DNA of 16,642 bases, taken from Chrysochromulina tobinii (Eukaryota; Haptophyta; Prymnesiales; Chrysochromulinaceae). Position 1 is the first letter of the stretch. Each line of letters opens with the position of its first letter. The position numbers were made by a program, and so were the translations under genes. The stretch covers positions 1 to 16,642 of the forward strand of contig JWZX01000392.1 of assembly GCA_001275005.1 (NCBI GenBank), read 5' to 3'. Below, piece by piece: positions 15,485 to 16,642 of the stretch. Below the pieces are notes generated by a model. That model saw nothing but the letters and a program-made list of their open reading frames with translations. It was not told the origin of the DNA and made no database searches.

Positions 15485-15728
15485 ATGAACGCCGTGATCG
15501 GCAACAAGAAGATGTGCCCCGCCCCAGCCGAGAGCCTACTCGGCGAGCCGGCCGAGGGCGCGCTCCCCACGATCTCCAGTGGAGTCCCGCAAAAGACCGC
15601 GCGCGTCGATGTCGACCCCGCATCCGCCAAGGAGCTGTACCAGCACATCACTTACGCTCTTCGGCCGATTGGAGGCGCTGCCGCTCGTCAACGTCCGCCT
15701 GCACGGCTGTGCTACGCTTCCACTCGTG
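15485..15728 (+). CDS. Unknown protein, first exon region with a frame change
   Basis: From ATG 15485 the frame reads MNAVIGNKKMCPAPAES and on to DVDPASAKELYQHITYAL with a very strong G/C third-position bias, so it is coding. Around 15650-15660 the bias moves to the next frame, which continues LEALPLVNVRLHGCATLPLV and ends at a textbook donor, GTAAGT, at 15729. Reading the two parts as one, with one base skipped, gives a helix then strand layout that faintly recalls Alba-type nucleic-acid-binding proteins (KELYQHITYAL, then VNVRLHGCA), a weak resemblance. The frame change may be a sequencing indel. The relation to the Pro-rich frame downstream is uncertain: they may be one spliced gene (candidate intron 15729-15878, ending ATCAG, both sides phase 0) or two overlapping models. 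Confidence 0.5.
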
Positions 15729-16642
15729 GTAAGTCTCTCACAAGCCCGGCCTCCATCCTACACTTCACGTGCTACGAGCGCACTCCTCCTGCTGCTCCTC
15801 GCGCTTCCCGGAAGTCGCGGCTCCAAGCTCCCCGTCGAGAAACCCAATCCTGGTGAGCGGATGAGCGCTCGTCATCAGCATACGCCGTGTGCGCTGGATT
15901 CCACTTGGAAGATTATCACTGTCCCAAGTGGGCTGATGCAGCACATGCTCGATGCTGGAGAGCTGGTGTCCAAGGGAGGTCCCATTATGGCGCCGGACTT
16001 GTCTACGGTATATCGAAGTGGAGACGAGCAGTTGTCCCACCTCTCAGTTGACCTCAAGCTCTTCAAGGAGCAGCTCGAGGGAAAAAAGGGGGTCGAGCAA
16101 CTCATCGCTTACGTTGAGGCGGATGTTCTCGACAACGTCGGGGAGCACGTTGGGAGGCGCCTCGAGCGCCGCAGGCTCCGTTGCCTCGGTGCTGGGGGTT
16201 GCGGCACCACCTGCACATGCGGAAGTTGTTGCTGCTCTTGCAGCGGTCATTGCCACCACCCGCACCATCCGCACCATCCTCACACACCGCAAACGCACTA
16301 CCCCCCGCCATTCATGCTACCATCACCGCCCTCCCAACCGCCTGCGTTGCCGACCCACTACGATCTCTACCGCCATCGCCGCCGCCTCCAAGCCAGTCCC
16401 CGTCCGCCCTCGCCGTCGCCGCCTCCACCGTCACCGTCACCGCCTCCACCGTCACAGCCGCCACCACCCTCAAAGCCGCCTCCACCCTCGTCCCCGCGGC
16501 CCCCGCTTGCACCGTCGCCAACGCCCCGCAATCCCCGAAAACCAGCGCCGTCGCCGCCTCCGCCGTCACCACCGCCGCCTTCCCCTCCGCCGATGCCTCC
16601 CCCGCCGCCTTCGCCACCGCCGTCACCGCCACCACCGCCACC
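15609..16642 (+). CDS. Pro-rich protein with Cys/His cluster, runs off the window
   Basis: A continuous plus-strand frame has no stop from at least the ATG at 15609 to the end, more than 340 codons. Its order: a Leu run (SALLLLLLALPGSRG, near 15777-15818) that could be a signal or anchor segment, or else only the pyrimidine tract of an intron; a helical region (MQHMLDAGELVSKGG, DLKLFKEQLEGKKG, EADVLDNVGEHVGRRLERR) at about 15936-16175; a Cys/His cluster (CGTTCTCGSCCCSCSGHCHH) at about 16182-16290; and a Ser/Pro-rich tail (PSPPPPSPSPPPPSQPPPP) to the edge. Tails of this type occur in extracellular hydroxyproline-rich glycoproteins of algae; the cluster could bind metal. If the spliced model is used, coding enters at 15879. 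The gene is partial at its 3' end. The helical middle matches no family I know. Confidence 0.5.
   Translation, partial: MSTPHPPRSCTSTSLTLFGRLEALPLVNVRLHGCATLPLVVSLSQARPPSYTSRATSALLLLLLALPGSRGSKLPVEKPNPGERMSARHQHTPCALDSTWKIITVPSGLMQHMLDAGELVSKGGPIMAPDLSTVYRSGDEQLSHLSVDLKLFKEQLEGKKGVEQLIAYVEADVLDNVGEHVGRRLERRRLRCLGAGGCGTTCTCGSCCCSCSGHCHHPHHPHHPHTPQTHYPPPFMLPSPPSQPPALPTHYDLYRHRRRLQASPRPPSPSPPPPSPSPPPPSQPPPPSKPPPPSSPRPPLAPSPTPRNPRKPAPSPPPPSPPPPSPPPMPPPPPSPPPSPPPPP
15729..15878 (+). other. Candidate intron with GTAAGT donor
   Basis: The donor GTAAGT is consensus and the acceptor TCATCAG follows 150 bases later; both exon edges are phase 0, joining PLV to HTPCALD. The frame is open straight through the segment too, so an unspliced reading is possible. 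The Leu-rich stretch within it would then be protein. Confidence 0.4.

Noticed and set aside
16044-16641. Minus-strand frames at the right edge (Ala/Val-rich)
   Set aside because: They are antisense to the Pro/Ser-rich tail and the helical region. The plus strand has a longer continuous frame with coherent domain order.
1-16642. tRNA, rRNA or transposase genes
   Set aside because: I looked for B-box-like words (GGTTCGAATCC type), rRNA-like blocks and transposase or reverse-transcriptase motifs by eye and found none that I could support; a dedicated RNA scan would be decisive.

Overview
The window looks like nuclear DNA of a GC-rich single-celled eukaryote. The best guess is a microalga such as a haptophyte; other protists are not excluded. 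Reasons: genes are monocistronic and face both ways with roomy gaps; at least one gene (alpha/beta hydrolase) is clearly split by a GT-AG intron; there is a mitochondrial ribosomal protein uL23m gene; EF-hand, exostosin and PLOD-type glycosyltransferase families are present; a block of CCCTAA-like telomeric sequence occurs; third codon positions are rich in G/C. There are no operons, Shine-Dalgarno spacing or phage-type genes. No species can be named from sequence alone.

Layout. 1-401: no gene seen. 402-1238 (-): GNAT acetyltransferase. 1615-3431 (-): two-exon alpha/beta hydrolase whose intron carries a minisatellite. 3889-4140 (-): a lone translin/TRAX-like exon with no partner exons in view. 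4219-5790 (-) and 5826-7094 (+): a head-to-head pair of glycosyltransferases (exostosin/GT47-like and PLOD-type) sharing a short promoter region with three TTTTCACAC boxes. 8011-9613 (+): a large membrane protein with about 3 TM helices, a degenerate ELWxxDGT-type propeller-like segment and about 7 more TM helices, whose reading frame breaks once. 9947-10369 (+): a 140-residue unknown protein. 11146-13032 (-): a 628-residue two-EF-hand protein. 13392-13895 (-): uL23m. 14588-15210: degenerate telomere-like repeats, an inverted repeat and a nested ACGCAAT array. 15485-16642 (+): an unknown gene, then an open frame running off the window that encodes a Cys/His cluster and a long Pro-rich tail.

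How the genes relate. Most are unrelated housekeeping or signalling genes. The divergent glycosyltransferases are the one pair with an evident shared regulatory region, and they may act on the same secretory-pathway glycans. The Pro-rich protein at the right edge is the kind of substrate such enzymes modify elsewhere, but that link is inference. Two genes show a one-base change of reading frame; both could be assembly indels, very short introns or real frameshifts. A 13-base exact match to the common Illumina adapter stub at 10692-10704 is a warning about local assembly quality.
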